Below are positions 9,668 through 18,668 of a stretch of DNA of 64,000 nt, piece after piece. Location: contig OY782765.1 of assembly GCA_963678275.1 (NCBI GenBank), forward strand, positions 2,294,001 to 2,358,000. Direction: 5' to 3'. The notes beneath the pieces are model-generated. The model was not told the DNA's origin, did no database searches, and saw nothing but the letters and a program-made list of their open reading frames with translations. How positions within the stretch are numbered: position 1 is the first letter of the stretch; each line of letters begins with the position of its first letter. Source of the stretch: G963677445 sp963678275 (GTDB taxonomy: Bacteria; Bacteroidota; Ignavibacteria; Ignavibacteriales; Melioribacteraceae). The translations under genes were made by a program, and so were the position numbers.

Positions 9668-10553
9668 TGAAATAAGAAAGAAGGGCCTTATCGAATGGAG
9701 TTTTTGTATCAATAAGATTATATTCTATTCCAAATGATAGACATTCACTTTTAATTTTTTCCAGAAAATCTTTCATTGTTTTCATGTAAGCTTTCTGGAT
9801 CTGCGCGGGCTGTGTAGTCATTTCCTCGCCGGTTTCCATATCAACAAATATCGCGTCGCGGCCTATAGCGAAATTTTTCTCAACCGGATCGAGAAGCTGA
9901 AAGACTATCACCTCATTCTTCTTATAATGAAATCGTTTGAGTGCCGATATCACTTTTTCGGGGTCATCAAAAAAATCGGAAATTATTATTACCAGCCCTC
10001 TTCTTTTTATTTTTTCAGCTATGATGTTAAGACAATCGGCAGTTTCCGTTTTTTTTGAGGGTTTTATATTCTCAAGATTTTTTAACAGCGCTGAAAGATA
10101 TACCTTCGCCGAACGGGGAGGCATATATGATTCAATTTCATCGGAATATAACGCGAGACCGGCAGAATCCTGCTGATTAAGCATAAGATAGATCAGAGCC
10201 GAAGAAAGGAGAGTGGCATATTCGAGTTTGGTAACTTCACCCGAATGTTTAAAATCCATCGACCTGCTTATATCAACAATAACATGCCCGATAAGATTTG
10301 TCTCTTCTTCAAATTGTTTTATAAAAAATTTCTCCGATTTCGCGTAAACTTTCCAGTCGATATTCCTTATCGGATCTCCCTGCTGATAAGCCCGGTGTTC
10401 GGAAAACTCAACACTAAAACCATGAAAGGGACTTTTATGAAGCCCGACCATAAATCCCTCAACTACCAGGCGGGCTTTTAATTCGAGTGAATCAAGCCTG
10501 GAAACAACCGCGGGGTCAAGATATTTTCTCCAGGTGTTATCTTTTTTGTGCAT
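9645..10553 (-). CDS. DUF58 domain-containing protein
   Basis: 302 residues. The DUF58 signature FSEHRAYQQGDPIRNIDWKV lies around residues 50-70, followed by a von Willebrand-A-like fold (VIVDISRSMDF with the MIDAS-type DxSxS, later IIISDFFDDPE). DUF58 proteins usually accompany MoxR AAA ATPases and are thought to assist envelope or enzyme maturation, but no MoxR gene is adjacent here. The ATG at 10553 overlaps the stop of the upstream TPR lipoprotein gene as TAATG, so the two are translationally coupled. Confidence 0.85.
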   Translation of the reverse strand: MHKKDNTWRKYLDPAVVSRLDSLELKARLVVEGFMVGLHKSPFHGFSVEFSEHRAYQQGDPIRNIDWKVYAKSEKFFIKQFEEETNLIGHVIVDISRSMDFKHSGEVTKLEYATLLSSALIYLMLNQQDSAGLALYSDEIESYMPPRSAKVYLSALLKNLENIKPSKKTETADCLNIIAEKIKRRGLVIIISDFFDDPEKVISALKRFHYKKNEVIVFQLLDPVEKNFAIGRDAIFVDMETGEEMTTQPAQIQKAYMKTMKDFLEKIKSECLSFGIEYNLIDTKTPFDKALLSYFKKRSHLH

Positions 10554-11065
10554 TAATCAGCCGATTTTGCCGACTTTTCAAGAATTTTTTCCGGAGGTAT
10601 TCCAAGATTTTTTAATTCAGCTTTTGCCGATGCCGCCAGTTCATTATCGGGATATGTTTTTAAAAAGAGGTTATAGGCTTCCTCGGCTCCTTTAAAATCC
10701 TTAAGCTCGTTTGCTTTAATAAAACCAATCATAAAAAGAGAATTTGGCGCTGGTTCACTGTCCGGAAATTTTGTATATACCGTTGTATAATATTCAATCG
10801 CTTTACTTAACGACTGTTCGGCAGTAAGATTTTTAGGTACTTTGCCATGATAGAGCTTGCCCAGCTCGAAGCTGGCATTCAGCAGATATTTTGAATCGGG
10901 AAATTCTTTTACCAAATTTTCATATTCCGCAAGGGCGTCTAAATATCTTCCCTCATCTATATGATTTTTAGCGGTGTTATAATAATCATCTTCCGATTTG
11001 CCGGAACATCCGGTTAATATTAAGAAGATCACAGATGAAATTAATAAAACTGCTACTTTTTTCAT
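10553..11065 (-). CDS. TPR lipoprotein, BamD/YfiO-like
   Basis: 170 residues with a lipoprotein signal peptide and lipobox LTGCSG. Tetratricopeptide-type repeats follow (YLDALAEYENLVKEFPDSKY, AIEYYTTVYTKFPDSEP, AEEAYNLFLKTYPDNELA), with the Asn/Asp-Ser pattern typical of BamD/YbgF relatives. It is shorter than BamD (about 240 residues), so a role in barrel assembly is only possible. It is the first gene of a two-gene unit with the DUF58 protein; AAGGCGC precedes the start. Confidence 0.75.
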   Translation of the reverse strand: MKKVAVLLISSVIFLILTGCSGKSEDDYYNTAKNHIDEGRYLDALAEYENLVKEFPDSKYLLNASFELGKLYHGKVPKNLTAEQSLSKAIEYYTTVYTKFPDSEPAPNSLFMIGFIKANELKDFKGAEEAYNLFLKTYPDNELAASAKAELKNLGIPPEKILEKSAKSAD

Positions 11066-11168
11066 ATTTAAGCGCCTTGATATTTATTAAAAAACAATCA
11101 AGCAAATTTAATGAATGAGTCTGAAAGAAAAAAGGATGTTTTTAAGGAATGCTTTTGAAGCAAAAATG

Positions 11169-12194
11169 TTATATCAGTTTTTTTACTTTGTATGAATCGC
11201 CTCTGTTAAAGGAGATGCTTTGCCCGATTGACTCAATATGCTGCTCAAGTTTCCTGCTGATTCCCCTGTTGAGATTTTTCCCCGGCGAAGGTTCGCATAA
11301 ACCTGAATAATTCTCAGGTGTATAATTCTGAAAAATATTATTCGCGCCGCAGTTTAACGCTATTTCTCTGCTATTTTCACTCACTATATCAATGAGATGA
11401 CTGGTGGCAATGTGAATATCCTTTAGAACAATCCTTGCTATGGCGATTACTTTCAGGCATCTGGTCAGATCAGCGGCGCTGTAATTCTGGTATGGAGTAA
11501 AGGGAGCCGGAATAAATGGCTCGATAATAAGTTTGTCGAGCTCAAGTTCAGATGCCAGCAGAATATCATCAGCGATATCTTCATTAGTCTGATGAGGCAG
11601 ACCGACCAGGATGCCTGATCCCGCCTCAAACCCGATTCTTTTCAGATAACGCAGATGCTGAATTCGTTCATTTTGCAGTTTTTTATTATGATATTGCCGG
11701 TAAAGTTCTCTGTTGGCAGTTTCATGTTTTAAAAGATATCTGTCGGCCCCGGCGATTTTCCACGTCCGGTATTCATCAAATCCTCTGCTGCCCAAAGCAA
11801 GTGTAATCGCTACGTCGGATAGCTGTTTAATCGAATAGATCATATAGGATATAATATCGGGGTCATAATAATTATCCTCACCCGAAGAAAGAACAATCGT
11901 TCTGAGTCCCTTGCTCACTGCCCTTTTGGCAGCCTCAACAACTTCCGGAGCCGACATCCTGTATCGCTCTAAAGAAAAGTTATCCTCACGCATGCTGCAA
12001 AACAGACAGTTCGATTCACAATGGTTGGATATATCAATAACACCACGAATGTGAACTTCATCGCCGCACCATGTATTTCTTACACGGGTGGCCCTTTCGA
12101 AAAGACGCAGCAAAGCATCAGACGAAACGGTTTCCAGCATCCGGATTATTTCATCCCTGCTGAAATGTTCTTTTTCAATTAATTTCTTTATATC
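11169..12194 (-). CDS. radical SAM protein of the HydE/PylB/BioB group, HydE-like
   Basis: 341 residues from ATG 12194; an in-frame ATG at 12269 adds 25 residues resembling untranslated leader. The cluster motif CESNCLFC sits in RGVIDISNHCESNCLFCSMR with RYRM just after it. IVLSSGEDNYYD and AGADRYLLKHETANRELY closely follow the HydE pattern, as does the C-terminal GANNIFQNYTPENY. HydE helps build the [FeFe]-hydrogenase H-cluster. No HydF, HydG or hydrogenase gene is in the window, so this may be an orphan maturase or a related enzyme. Biotin synthase is less likely because the HETAN and SSGED motifs favour HydE. Confidence 0.75.
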   Translation of the reverse strand, partial: DIKKLIEKEHFSRDEIIRMLETVSSDALLRLFERATRVRNTWCGDEVHIRGVIDISNHCESNCLFCSMREDNFSLERYRMSAPEVVEAAKRAVSKGLRTIVLSSGEDNYYDPDIISYMIYSIKQLSDVAITLALGSRGFDEYRTWKIAGADRYLLKHETANRELYRQYHNKKLQNERIQHLRYLKRIGFEAGSGILVGLPHQTNEDIADDILLASELELDKLIIEPFIPAPFTPYQNYSAADLTRCLKVIAIARIVLKDIHIATSHLIDIVSENSREIALNCGANNIFQNYTPENYSGLCEPSPGKNLNRGISRKLEQHIESIGQSISFNRGDSYKVKKLI

Positions 12195-12413
12195 CATTAG
12201 TTCTTTGCTGCTTATAAAATATTTTGCTTTTAAAGTAATTACAACTATTGTACCAACAATTCGCCTCATTTTTGACGTTTTTTTTGTGAAAAAATTAACA
12301 TTTTCTTAAAACAGAGAAACTATCACCATATTATTTTCATATTTCAGGGAAAACTGCTTTGAATTCGTTAAGGATAAAAAAGAAGATGATACAACCTGGC
12401 GGTAGATGAAAAA

Positions 12414-12647
12414 TTAACAATGACGAATTACGAATTGGTCTTCTGTGTCAGATTTCCAGGGTTGGAGCCACTCTGCTAAAGCATCATTATTTTTACGCCA
12501 TCCTTTACCCGGAATATGACAAGTAACCTCTCTTTCACTAAACCATGTTTTATATTGTTGAAATTGATCGTGAATTATTTTATCTTCTTTTAGATATAAA
12601 AAAGCAGATTGAAGCTTTATATAGCATATAAAGTTCTTATTATCTGA
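12414..12647 (-). pseudogene. possible remnant of an unidentified protein gene
   Basis: The minus strand holds a 77-codon open frame with normal amino-acid composition (LYLKEDKIIHDQFQQY, KTWFSEREVTCHIPGKGW, NNDALAEWLQPWKS). It has no start codon before an upstream stop, and its end runs into the dispersed AATTCGTAATTCG repeat. I read it as a truncated gene fragment; the family is not recognised. The rest of this 480-base gap, including DNA upstream of the HydE-like gene, shows nothing else. Confidence 0.4.
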
Positions 12648-12675
12648 TTATATTCTTCTAAAAACAGGAGAGGAT

Positions 12676-13086
12676 ATGAAAGAGAACATTTCGCGATATA
12701 AAAAGTATCTGTTTTACCTGATAGCGCTGCATTCGGCCGGAGTGGGAATCGGACTGATAGCGCAGCCATCAGTTGTTTTCAATTTTCTCGGTTATGAAAC
12801 AATTCAGGAAAATTTCTTCCCCGCCCAGGGTGGAGTGTTCCATCTGTTGATGGCATTCTGTTATTATCTCTGCGCCATTCGTTTGGAATCATTTGGAATT
12901 CTGGTCTTTTTTTCATTTGTCGTTAAAATGACAGCGGCGCTTTTTCTTTTCCTCTATTTTATTTTTGTTTCTTCTCTTGCGGTAACTCTTCTTTCAGCTT
13001 TATCCGATCTTCTGATGGGGCTGGTTATTTATTTCCTCTTTGGCTATTCATATTTTCTTAGTCTGTTCAGGTATAAAAATGAATAA
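12676..13086 (+). CDS. small four-helix membrane protein
   Basis: 136 residues, start preceded by AGGAGAGGAT. Four hydrophobic segments are visible (LFYLIALHSAGVGIGLIA; GVFHLLMAFCYYLC; GILVFFSFVVKMTAALFLFL; SALSDLLMGLVIYFLF). No catalytic motif is seen. It overlaps the start of the next gene by eight bases, so the two are probably co-translated and may work together; the partner is a soluble NAD-dependent dehydratase/epimerase-type protein. Confidence 0.65.
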   Translation: MKENISRYKKYLFYLIALHSAGVGIGLIAQPSVVFNFLGYETIQENFFPAQGGVFHLLMAFCYYLCAIRLESFGILVFFSFVVKMTAALFLFLYFIFVSSLAVTLLSALSDLLMGLVIYFLFGYSYFLSLFRYKNE

Positions 13087-14722
13087 GGAACTGCAATCTG
13101 TCGTTATAACAGGGGCGTCCGGATTTGTAGGTAAGTTTCTGCTCGATAATCTGAAGGACTCCTATAATCTGTTTGGCATCGCCCGGCGTTCCATGGGAGC
13201 GGCCAATATACCTTATCACCCCAATATTCACTGGATGCAATGGGATATTGCCAACGGCGAAAGTATTGATGAAGTGAGAAGCTATATCGAATCGAATGGA
13301 GGCGCCGATTATATCATTCATCTCGCGGCTTATTATGATTTCGACTATTCAGATAATCCCGAATATGACCGCACAAATGTCGGAGGGACCAAAAATATAC
13401 TGGCGCTCGCGGAAGCTTTAAAAGTAAAAAGGCTGATATTTTCCAGTTCTGTAGCGGCATGCGATTTTCCTGAAAACAATGACCAGGTAACTGAAAAAAG
13501 CCTTCCCGACGCTGATTATCATTACGCGAGAACAAAAAAGGAGGGGGAGAAACTTGTGAAGGAAAGTTCATTGATTTTCCCCGCATCCGTAGTCAGGTTT
13601 GCCGCTGTTTACAGCGACTGGTGCGAATATGCCCCACTTTACAAATTTATTTCGAACTGGACATCGAAAAATATTGATTCCAGGATTCTCGCGGGCCGAG
13701 GAGAATCGGCAATTCCATATATTCATGTTTATGATATTTGCGCGATAATTCAAAAGATCATCAAAGAAAGCAGCCGACTGCCCCGGTTTGCTATATTTAA
13801 CGCGAGCCCCGACGGATCAACCTCTCATAAAGAACTCTTTGAATGGACTACGAGATATTTTTACGGCAAACCTGTGCGCCCCTTTCACCTCCCCCGCCTG
13901 CTCGCTTATCCCGGGCTGTGCTTTAAACATTTTCTGAGTTTTTTGCATCTTACCTGCGATGAACCTTTCGAAAAGTTCTGGATGATTAAATATATCGACA
14001 AAAAGCTGGACACTGAATCATCCCTGACAAGGAAAACGCTCGAATGGCAGCCGACAGAAAGATTCAAAATTCACAGGCGGCTGCTTTTTATGCTGGAAAA
14101 AATGAAAAGCCATCCAAATGAATGGAAACTTAAGAATGAAGCCGCCCTCAAAAAAACAGAATTCCGGGTCAACTATATGATATATGAAAAGATGGCGGCG
14201 GCGCAGGTTGAGCTGGTTGATAAAATTTCGGGTGAAATATTATCCGATATAAATATCAATAAGTTCTCCCTTTATCATAAGATGGACCAGGAGGATTACC
14301 ATTGTTACCTCAGCACTTTATATCACCTCCTTATGGCAACCGTAAGGAGCGGTGAAAGAAGCCTTATGCTTAAATATATTGATGATATCGCCATTAAAAG
14401 ATTTGCCGAAGGTTTTAATGCCATGCAGATAAACGATACCCTGGCAGTTTATCAGGATATTATATATAAATACCTGACCGGTATAAAAGAATTGAAAAAA
14501 TTTGAAATAGAAGTGCACGATTATATTATTTTATCTCTTCAGCTTGCCAAGGATGAGATAGAAGATTTATATGAGAGCCTCCTCCAGAAAATGCCGGCTG
14601 AAAAAATCGCCGAATCACCCCTGCTGCCCGATTGCACCGAACTGAAAAGAATGATCAGGCAGTTAAGCGCGTTTTACCAGCTTACCCCCGAATCAGGCGA
14701 ATATTACGAAGATCTGCGATAA
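13079..14722 (+). CDS. NAD-dependent epimerase/dehydratase-like protein with unknown C-terminal helical domain
   Basis: 548 residues from ATG 13079. Residues 8-20 hold the Rossmann motif VVITGASGFVGKFL; IFSSSVAACD and the catalytic-type DYHYARTKKEGEKL (YxxxK) follow near 145-160, so the first 330 residues form an extended SDR. The last 200 residues are rich in charged helices (YMIYEKMAAAQVELVDKISG; FEIEVHDYIILSLQLAKDEI) and do not belong to the SDR fold. I do not recognise this extension. The usual family length is about 320, so this is a fusion. It is the second gene of a two-gene operon and ends at a strong terminator. Confidence 0.75.
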   Translation: MNKELQSVVITGASGFVGKFLLDNLKDSYNLFGIARRSMGAANIPYHPNIHWMQWDIANGESIDEVRSYIESNGGADYIIHLAAYYDFDYSDNPEYDRTNVGGTKNILALAEALKVKRLIFSSSVAACDFPENNDQVTEKSLPDADYHYARTKKEGEKLVKESSLIFPASVVRFAAVYSDWCEYAPLYKFISNWTSKNIDSRILAGRGESAIPYIHVYDICAIIQKIIKESSRLPRFAIFNASPDGSTSHKELFEWTTRYFYGKPVRPFHLPRLLAYPGLCFKHFLSFLHLTCDEPFEKFWMIKYIDKKLDTESSLTRKTLEWQPTERFKIHRRLLFMLEKMKSHPNEWKLKNEAALKKTEFRVNYMIYEKMAAAQVELVDKISGEILSDININKFSLYHKMDQEDYHCYLSTLYHLLMATVRSGERSLMLKYIDDIAIKRFAEGFNAMQINDTLAVYQDIIYKYLTGIKELKKFEIEVHDYIILSLQLAKDEIEDLYESLLQKMPAEKIAESPLLPDCTELKRMIRQLSAFYQLTPESGEYYEDLR

Positions 14723-14728
14723 TTCCCC

Positions 14729-14780
14729 AAAGGACAGAATAGCGCATACGCGCCGCCGCCGATTCTGTCCTTTTTTTTCG
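14729..14780 (+). terminator. strong intrinsic terminator
   Basis: AAAGGACAGAAT and ATTCTGTCCTTT form a perfect 12-bp stem around a GC-rich loop, followed by eight Ts. It ends the dehydratase operon. Confidence 0.9.
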
Positions 14781-15351
14781 ACATGTCAAGCCAGATGATA
14801 ATTACGAATGACGAATGACGAATTACTCCGTAAACAGTTTAATTCCACGCACATAGTAAACAAGTAGAAAGTTTAATTGTCAAGTATAAGTTTTGTAGTC
14901 ACTCGAGGTTAGCCTTCCCCTGTCACCAAAGAAAATCCGCCGCGGCGAACAACACTCCCTTGCCAAAAGCATCCCTCCGGGATCGGCGGGGGATATTCTG
15001 ATTGCCAGGCTTTATCGATAAATATCACCCTCCTGAGGCGCTGCTTTTAACCCGGGGAGATCCAATTTTTTACCGGCCCCGAAGGGGTCGAAGCCGAATA
15101 GCCACGGGGTGTTCCCACAGGGAATTCCCCGTGGGGACGGGGTTAAAAAGCGCGCAACATCCCCCGGAGAAACGAACCAGGTGGTTTAATTTCAGAACTC
15201 CTGATCCCGGTTATAAAAAACAATATGTCAGAACCGAAACAAATCACCCACTTTATTCCACATAGAACAAAAAAAATCATTCCGGTTCTTTACTTGTTTC
15301 CATAAAATATCAGAATTCCAAAGATGGTTTGTTTTAGATTTGCCTCAATAA
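14781..15351. other. non-coding, GC-rich inverted-repeat DNA
   Basis: No convincing gene. A copy of the AATTACGAATGACGAATGACG dispersed motif (trimmed variants) lies near 14798-14826. Between about 14930 and 15160 are GC-rich short palindromes, for example CCACGGGG pairing with CCCCGTGG and CCCCGAAGGGG. An 87-codon open frame at 15002-15265 lies within this palindromic DNA and is not protein-like. Confidence 0.5.
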
Positions 15352-16770
15352 TGTTTATCTTGCTCTGAGAAAATTTGGGATATTGTAGTGTATAATTCTT
15401 TTGGTTGTGTCAGTATCATGGCATCCGCGATAAGCGGAGGAATAATTATTTGTTTTTCCCTTATGTTTATAGTTGATGAGGACCAGCTTTTAAACGCATG
15501 GGGAATAACAATGATTTCAGCCCTGGTAATCGGTAATACAGGGCTCCTGACATCAGAAACATAAAGTGTTGAAATAAAACAATATAGATTTTTTGTTGCG
15601 TATATACGTATGCGACTGGCATTAGAAATTCTATTAAAAAGAATTGCGTTTATAAGTTTCCTTTGCGTGAAATAATCATAGATTTTCACGGTAAATAAAG
15701 ATACGTAGTTCGTGAATAAAAAGCGTTGGAAAATAGTATGGATTTATATCGGGACAAAAACATTTCGATATCCATAAACCCTTCTAATTATTTACGTTCG
15801 AGGACAATAGGAAAAAGTCAATAGGATTTATCATAATACATCAAATACGCATTATTACTAATGTGATAGCCACATAAAAACAATCACTAAATATCGGGAA
15901 AAATCAAGCAAGTTTCGTTAAAATGAGCAAAAACAATATGTTATGAGAATTATACGGAATGATTTCATATATTAAAGGTTGACTATAAAGAGCTATTGTG
16001 TAACAAATGCAAGTATTAGCGTATATCCAAAAAAGTTAATTAAATGAAATAATGCACTGTTTCCGATCATTTTACGGCTGAATGTATAACTTATTATGCG
16101 TACATATTTTCCCGTGAAAATCTGTGATAATTTGAAATTTTCCTCAGCTGGTAAAGCGAGAACCAATGGGAATTGTCATTAATTTTACAAAATATATTTT
16201 ATAAGAGATGCCCTTACTTTTTGTCTTGACACAAAAAGTAACTCTCCTGCGGCGAGCAGGCAAAAAAAGTCAAGACTGCAAAAAAATAAGCTAAAAATCA
16301 ATTCTCTCCGCTAAAATGAAAGAACTCGGCACATAAAAAGACATGTGCCTCAAACAGCTTTCCTTTTTTAACGCTTCGTTCATTTGATTTTTTTAACGCT
16401 TATTTTTTTGAGGTCGCTTTAAAAGATAAAAACAATATTTTGAGAGGATAAACGAAATATTCTTACTGTTATTATTTTCTCATTTAATGAAAGAAAATGA
16501 TAAAAATTAGTTGCATTTCAATATACGTGATGTCAGGAGCCCTGTAATATTGTAGTATTTATTTTAAGGAAAAAGAATCTGGATGAAAAAGGAAATATCG
16601 GTATTCTTTACCGTACAGAGGAAGATATAATTGAAAAGATTGAAAAAGGATGGGCAGAAGATACTAAAAATCAAAAACCGCCTACTTTCGGGTTAGCCAG
16701 AGAGAAGGATTCTGAAAACTTCTTTCCTTCCAAATCTCGAAATGAATCATCGGACCATCAAGACTCTTAG
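15352..16770 (+). pseudogene. small membrane-protein gene split by a transposable element
   Basis: Left part 15352-15537 reads IWDIVVYNSFGCVSIMASAI then a hydrophobic stretch IIICFSLMFI and ITMISALVIGN. Right part 16546-16770 reads NIVVFILRKKNLDEKGNIG then YRTEEDIIEKIEKGWAED. Both halves are in the same frame once the 15538-16545 element and one AAT copy are removed, giving about 135 codons with two hydrophobic helices and a charged tail. No proper start is seen, and the 3' end overlaps the convergent EnvC-like gene, so the gene may also be truncated. Function unknown. Confidence 0.6.
15535..16548. mobile_element. 1-kb non-autonomous transposable element, copy E1
   Basis: The ends are 19-base perfect inverted repeats, TACAGGGCTCCTGACATCA at 15537-15555 and its complement at 16528-16546. 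A direct AAT flanks both sides (15535-15537, 16546-16548). The body has no transposase; it contains a palindrome TTACTTTTTGT/ACAAAAAGTAA near 16212 and a long fold-back around AAAAATAAGC/GCTTATTTTT. A minus-strand open frame at 15345-15689 crosses the left terminus and is rejected as a gene. Two shorter relatives lie at 28200 and 50699. Confidence 0.85.
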
Positions 16771-17884
16771 AGGAGCGGCCAAGTTTTTTCCCCCCTTTTA
16801 TCTTATCCCCTTCCGATATCTTAAGATCGGTGAGATTTCCATAAACTGTCCTATAATTTCCTTTATGAGTGAGTATGACCACGCTGCCATAACCGGGAAT
16901 CCATTCAATTGCCGATACCAGTCCCTCGGCAACGGCAAATACATCCGATTCTTTATTCGTCAGAATATCAATACCATAATTCAGGGTAACGGTATTAAGC
17001 CGCTCATTTTTATTTTCACCAAACTTTTTAATTATTTTACCATATTTAACAGGCCAGGCCAGTTTTCCCTTTAGCGCGGCAAAATTCTCAAATTTCTCAT
17101 AAATCTGCGTATATGATTTCCCCCCCTTATTTTTATTTTCCCTGGCAAGTCTCTCCTTTCTTAATCTTTCTTCCTCAAGCTTCGCTATTATTTTCTGTAT
17201 CTGTAGTCTGGCCCTGTCCTGCTCTTCAATATCCCTCTTCAACGCTATGCTGTCTTCTTTAAGCCGGTTGATCAGGGTTTCTTTTTCTTTGCGGTTTTCC
17301 TGAAGGTCGGCTATCTCAATATTTTTTTCTTCAATAAGCCTTTGTCTTTCTTTAACCTCATCTGATAACAGAGCTGAGAGCCGCTGCAATTCCTTTTTTT
17401 TATCTTTCAGTTCTTCAAGGTTTTTATTGCCAAATTCCGTAATGTGATTCAGATATTTATAACGTCTCAGCATCCTGGTGATGGAACCTGATCCGAATAA
17501 CGTTTTCAGCCTGCTTTCAGCCCCGTGTTTATATAGCCATACTATATAATCGGAATACTTTTTTTTAAGTGATCCGGTTTCTTTTTCAACCTGCTTTATC
17601 TCTTCGCGCAGTTTTTTTATCTGCCCGGTTTTTATCCTTTCCTCACTTTCATAACGTCTTACAAGTTTTTCATAAAGATGCTCCTGCTTTTTCATATTAC
17701 TGAGCATCTCCCATGATTCTTTCTCCTGCTTAGCCAGATTTTTCAGATCATCCTTAAGTTTACGTATATTTGATCTTATATGCTCAAGCTCAATATTTTT
17801 CTGCTGTATCTGTTCAGCTTCCTGGGCAACCAGGGAAACAGCAAAAAAAAGGAAAATAATTATATATTGTAACCTCTTTACCAT
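16682..17884 (-). CDS. EnvC/NlpD-type murein hydrolase activator (degenerate LytM/M23 domain)
   Basis: 400 residues. A signal peptide (YIIIFLFFAVSLVAQ) is followed by a long coiled coil (about 22-255) and a C-terminal LytM domain (about 275-400; GKLAWPVKYGKIIKKFGE ... GPMIHFEIW). The zinc-binding residues look degenerate: the expected H of HxGID is N (LNYGIDI) and HxHFE reads MIHFE. As in EnvC, this fits an activator of amidases rather than an active endopeptidase. It overlaps the upstream DUF4292 gene by seven bases, last in a TPR-DUF4292-EnvC operon common in Bacteroidota. Confidence 0.85.
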   Translation of the reverse strand: MVKRLQYIIIFLFFAVSLVAQEAEQIQQKNIELEHIRSNIRKLKDDLKNLAKQEKESWEMLSNMKKQEHLYEKLVRRYESEERIKTGQIKKLREEIKQVEKETGSLKKKYSDYIVWLYKHGAESRLKTLFGSGSITRMLRRYKYLNHITEFGNKNLEELKDKKKELQRLSALLSDEVKERQRLIEEKNIEIADLQENRKEKETLINRLKEDSIALKRDIEEQDRARLQIQKIIAKLEEERLRKERLARENKNKGGKSYTQIYEKFENFAALKGKLAWPVKYGKIIKKFGENKNERLNTVTLNYGIDILTNKESDVFAVAEGLVSAIEWIPGYGSVVILTHKGNYRTVYGNLTDLKISEGDKIKGGKKLGRSSKSLDGPMIHFEIWKERSFQNPSLWLTRK

Positions 17885-18666
17885 TCAACCACTTCGGCGT
17901 CTGAAGGAATATCGATATCAACATTAACATTTTCCCGGTTAATCTTTATGTGTCTGTATTCGATGTCGAGGCGCTGATTTTCCGATTCATTAAAAATTCT
18001 GGTATTATGAGGGACCGGAACATCATTATAATTTTTGAACCGGCTGTAATTCCCTTCAAAAAGTATTTTATCACTTTTATCTTTGATTACATAATCCGTT
18101 ATCGCGAGATTCCCGGCATCGATTGTGTAGAGGCTGTTATAGCCCGATATTATGTCGGTATAGGTCAGAAAATAATTTTCTTTGTTTCCTTCAAATTTGT
18201 CAGGCTCGCGCCTGAGTTTTTCTGTCAGGTTAACGGCGCCGGCAAAAGCGTCCATAATATCTTCAAAGGAAAGATCGACTTTAAATACATTTTTTAATAC
18301 CGATCTGTCATGTTTTCCTCTATGAACTTTATTCCTTAAAACATCATAAAAAATGAAATCATTATTAGTCACTCGCGCCGCTGCCAGATCAATCCCAAAG
18401 GGACCATAAACTGAAATTTTAACCGTATCCGGTTTTTTAATCACTACCTCAAAAGTTGCCGAGGCGGAAAGATCGGGAGATTCAACATCAATCACCCCGT
18501 TGCCTTCAAACACCTTTATTTTTCTTCTGTTCGATTCCAGTTTTTTCACAAGTCTGTCGGGCGAAAGAACCATTTCGGGTGATTCCTGTTTTGAGGGAAT
18601 ACAAGCCTGAGCTAAAATGATTATAAAGATAAAATATAACAGATTGCGGTTACTAATTATTTTCAC
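17878..18666 (-). CDS. DUF4292 lipoprotein, LolB/LppX-like fold
   Basis: 262 residues from a GTG start with GGAGAATAA upstream. The lipobox is LAQACIPS. The body (KVFEGNGVIDVESPDLSAS ... VKISVYGPFGIDLAAARVTN) follows the DUF4292 pattern, a beta-sheet fold related to LolA/LolB lipid-carrying proteins. A role in lipoprotein or lipid handling at the outer membrane is inference. It sits between a TPR lipoprotein gene two bases upstream and the EnvC-like gene. Confidence 0.8.
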   Translation of the reverse strand: MKIISNRNLLYFIFIIILAQACIPSKQESPEMVLSPDRLVKKLESNRRKIKVFEGNGVIDVESPDLSASATFEVVIKKPDTVKISVYGPFGIDLAAARVTNNDFIFYDVLRNKVHRGKHDRSVLKNVFKVDLSFEDIMDAFAGAVNLTEKLRREPDKFEGNKENYFLTYTDIISGYNSLYTIDAGNLAITDYVIKDKSDKILFEGNYSRFKNYNDVPVPHNTRIFNESENQRLDIEYRHIKINRENVNVDIDIPSDAEVVEW

Positions 18667-18668
18667 GT

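Noticed and set aside
15002..15265. 87-codon open frame
   Set aside because: Lies in GC-rich palindromic repeat DNA, no ribosome site, composition Pro/Arg-rich and not protein-like.
15345..15689. 114-codon minus-strand open frame
   Set aside because: It crosses the left end of transposable element E1; the opposite strand holds the interrupted membrane-protein gene in a consistent frame.
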